Under the pieces are notes generated by a model that was not told where the DNA came from, ran no database searches, and saw only the letters and a list, made by a program, of their open reading frames with translations. 64,000 nt of DNA from Gammaproteobacteria bacterium (GTDB lineage Bacteria > Pseudomonadota > Gammaproteobacteria > Burkholderiales > Rhodocyclaceae), in the NCBI GenBank assembly GCA_029289265.1, contig JARFTX010000006.1, positions 1-64,000 on the forward strand, given 5' to 3'. Positions 63,190 to 64,000 of this stretch are shown here, in pieces. The translations under genes were made by a program, and so were the position numbers. Position 1 is the first letter of the stretch. The number at the start of each line of letters is the position of its first letter.

Positions 63190-64000
63190 CTATTTCTTGG
63201 CGGGTTTGACCGGACGCTTCCAGCCCGCAAGGCTCGCCTGGCGGGCACGCGACACGGTGAGCTGCTCGGGCGGCGCGTCCTTGGTGAGCGTGGTGCCGGC
63301 ACCGAGCGTGGCGCCGCGCCCCACCCGCACCGGCGCGACGAGTTGGGTGTCCGAGCCGATGAAGACGTCGTCCTCGATCACCGTGCGGTGCTTGTTGGCG
63401 CCGTCGTAGTTGCAGGTGATCGTTCCGGCGCCGATGTTCACCCGCTGGCCGACGTCGGCATCGCCGACGTAGGCGAGGTGGTTGGCCTTGGAGTGGGCGT
63501 CGATCGTGCTGTTCTTGACCTCGACGAAGTTGCCGAGATGGACCTCGTCGGCGAGCCGCGTGCCGGGGCGGGTGCGCGCGTACGGGCCGATCACGCAGGC
63601 TTCGCCGGTGCTCGTGCCCTCGACGTGCGAGAACGGGGCGAGCCGCGTGCCGGCGCCGAGCGTGGCGTCGCGCACGACACAGTGGGCGCCGACGCGCACG
63701 CCGTCGCCGAGCACGACGCGGCCCTCGAAGACGCAGCCGACGTCGATCTCGACGTCTCGTCCGCATTCGAGCGTGCCGCGCACGTCGAGGCGGGCCGGAT
63801 CGATCACGGTGACACCGCCGTCCATCAGCGCCTCGGCGATGTTGCGCTGGCCGATGCGCTCGAGCTCGGCGAGCTGGCGCTTGCTGTTGACGCCGAGCGT
63901 CTCCCAGACAGCGGCGGGCTGCACGGTCGAGACCGGCACGCCGTCGGCGACCGCGAGCGCGATGATGTCGGTCAGGTAGTACTCGCCCTGGGCGTTGCGG
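63190..64000 (-). CDS. glmU: Bifunctional GlmU, 3' part (runs off the window)
   Basis: About 270 C-terminal residues are visible. The end of the uridylyltransferase domain ([19 protein letters not shown]) leads to the left-handed beta-helix acetyltransferase with its hexapeptide repeats, [24 protein letters not shown] and [13 protein letters not shown] (catalytic region). The 5' part lies beyond position 64000. Makes UDP-GlcNAc; upstream gene of the glmUS operon. Confidence 0.97.
   Translation of the reverse strand, partial: RNAQGEYYLTDIIALAVADGVPVSTVQPAAVWETLGVNSKRQLAELERIGQRNIAEALMDGGVTVIDPARLDVRGTLECGRDVEIDVGCVFEGRVVLGDGVRVGAHCVVRDATLGAGTRLAPFSHVEGTSTGEACVIGPYARTRPGTRLADEVHLGNFVEVKNSTIDAHSKANHLAYVGDADVGQRVNIGAGTITCNYDGANKHRTVIEDDVFIGSDTQLVAPVRVGRGATLGAGTTLTKDAPPEQLTVSRARQASLAGWKRPVKPAKK

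Overview
The window looks like a chromosomal segment of a high-GC betaproteobacterium, most likely Rhodocyclales (Thauera/Azoarcus/Aromatoleum type). This rests on gene order and protein flavour: glnA - DUF4124 gene - ntrB - ntrC, birA - coaX, coaE - zapD - yacG - Nudix/TMP synthase-like - DUF815 ATPase, TrpB2, gluQ, and a stand-alone RuBisCO-like protein next to a cupin. The genus is inferred, not proven.

Region 1, about 1-25.45 kb, is an accessory island of somewhat lower GC. It opens with a truncated tyrosine recombinase (16-948, minus). Upstream of it is a roughly 600-bp stretch packed with short hairpins (1117-1703) and no credible gene. A small membrane protein and a frameshifted gene follow. 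Then comes a long, tightly overlapping plus-strand defence operon: Fic protein, SNF2-like helicase with DUF3883, a Septu-like PtuA/PtuB pair, a DUF1156 DNA methylase, a three-gene ABC-3C system (nuclease-like protein, 82-aa middle component, DUF2326 ATPase), a DUF3696-type ATPase with a PIN-domain protein, a DUF499 ATPase with an N-terminal HEPN domain, and a membrane-anchored Mrr-type endonuclease. It ends with an unrecognised 385-aa protein and a TOTE-type primase-helicase. Helicase + DUF1156 methylase + DUF499 ATPase is the core of the Hma type of defence system; the other pairs are inserted between the core genes. One insertion left a scar: the first 57 bp of the DUF499 gene also occur upstream of the ATPase-PIN cassette, so that cassette is flanked by 56/57-identical direct repeats.

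Region 2, about 25.5-53 kb, is core chromosome: gluQ, a CoA-binding protein, clsB and an EEP-family hydrolase, the RuBisCO-like protein + cupin pair (possible methylthio-sugar salvage), nadA, a rhodanese, a CDF metal transporter, the nitrogen-control cluster (glnA with NtrC and sigma-54 sites and a terminator; ntrB; ntrC with its own NtrC-like site), cofactor genes (birA, coaX, coaE), trpB2, zapD with a folded leader, yacG, a Nudix fusion, a DUF815 ATPase with a 38-aa membrane ORF upstream, mltA, a TraB/GumN protein, a thioesterase, an MFS transporter and katG.

Region 3, about 53.4-61.2 kb, is a second, small accessory stretch: an AhpD-like/small membrane protein/SDR operon, three toxin-antitoxin modules (parDE, tumE-tumA, hicAB plus a coupled third gene), a wrecked type I restriction locus where an hsdR piece abuts an hsdM piece, a LysR regulator divergent from a DUF2917 gene, and an ABM-fold protein. 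The window closes with glmS and the 3' part of glmU (minus strand), which runs off the right edge.
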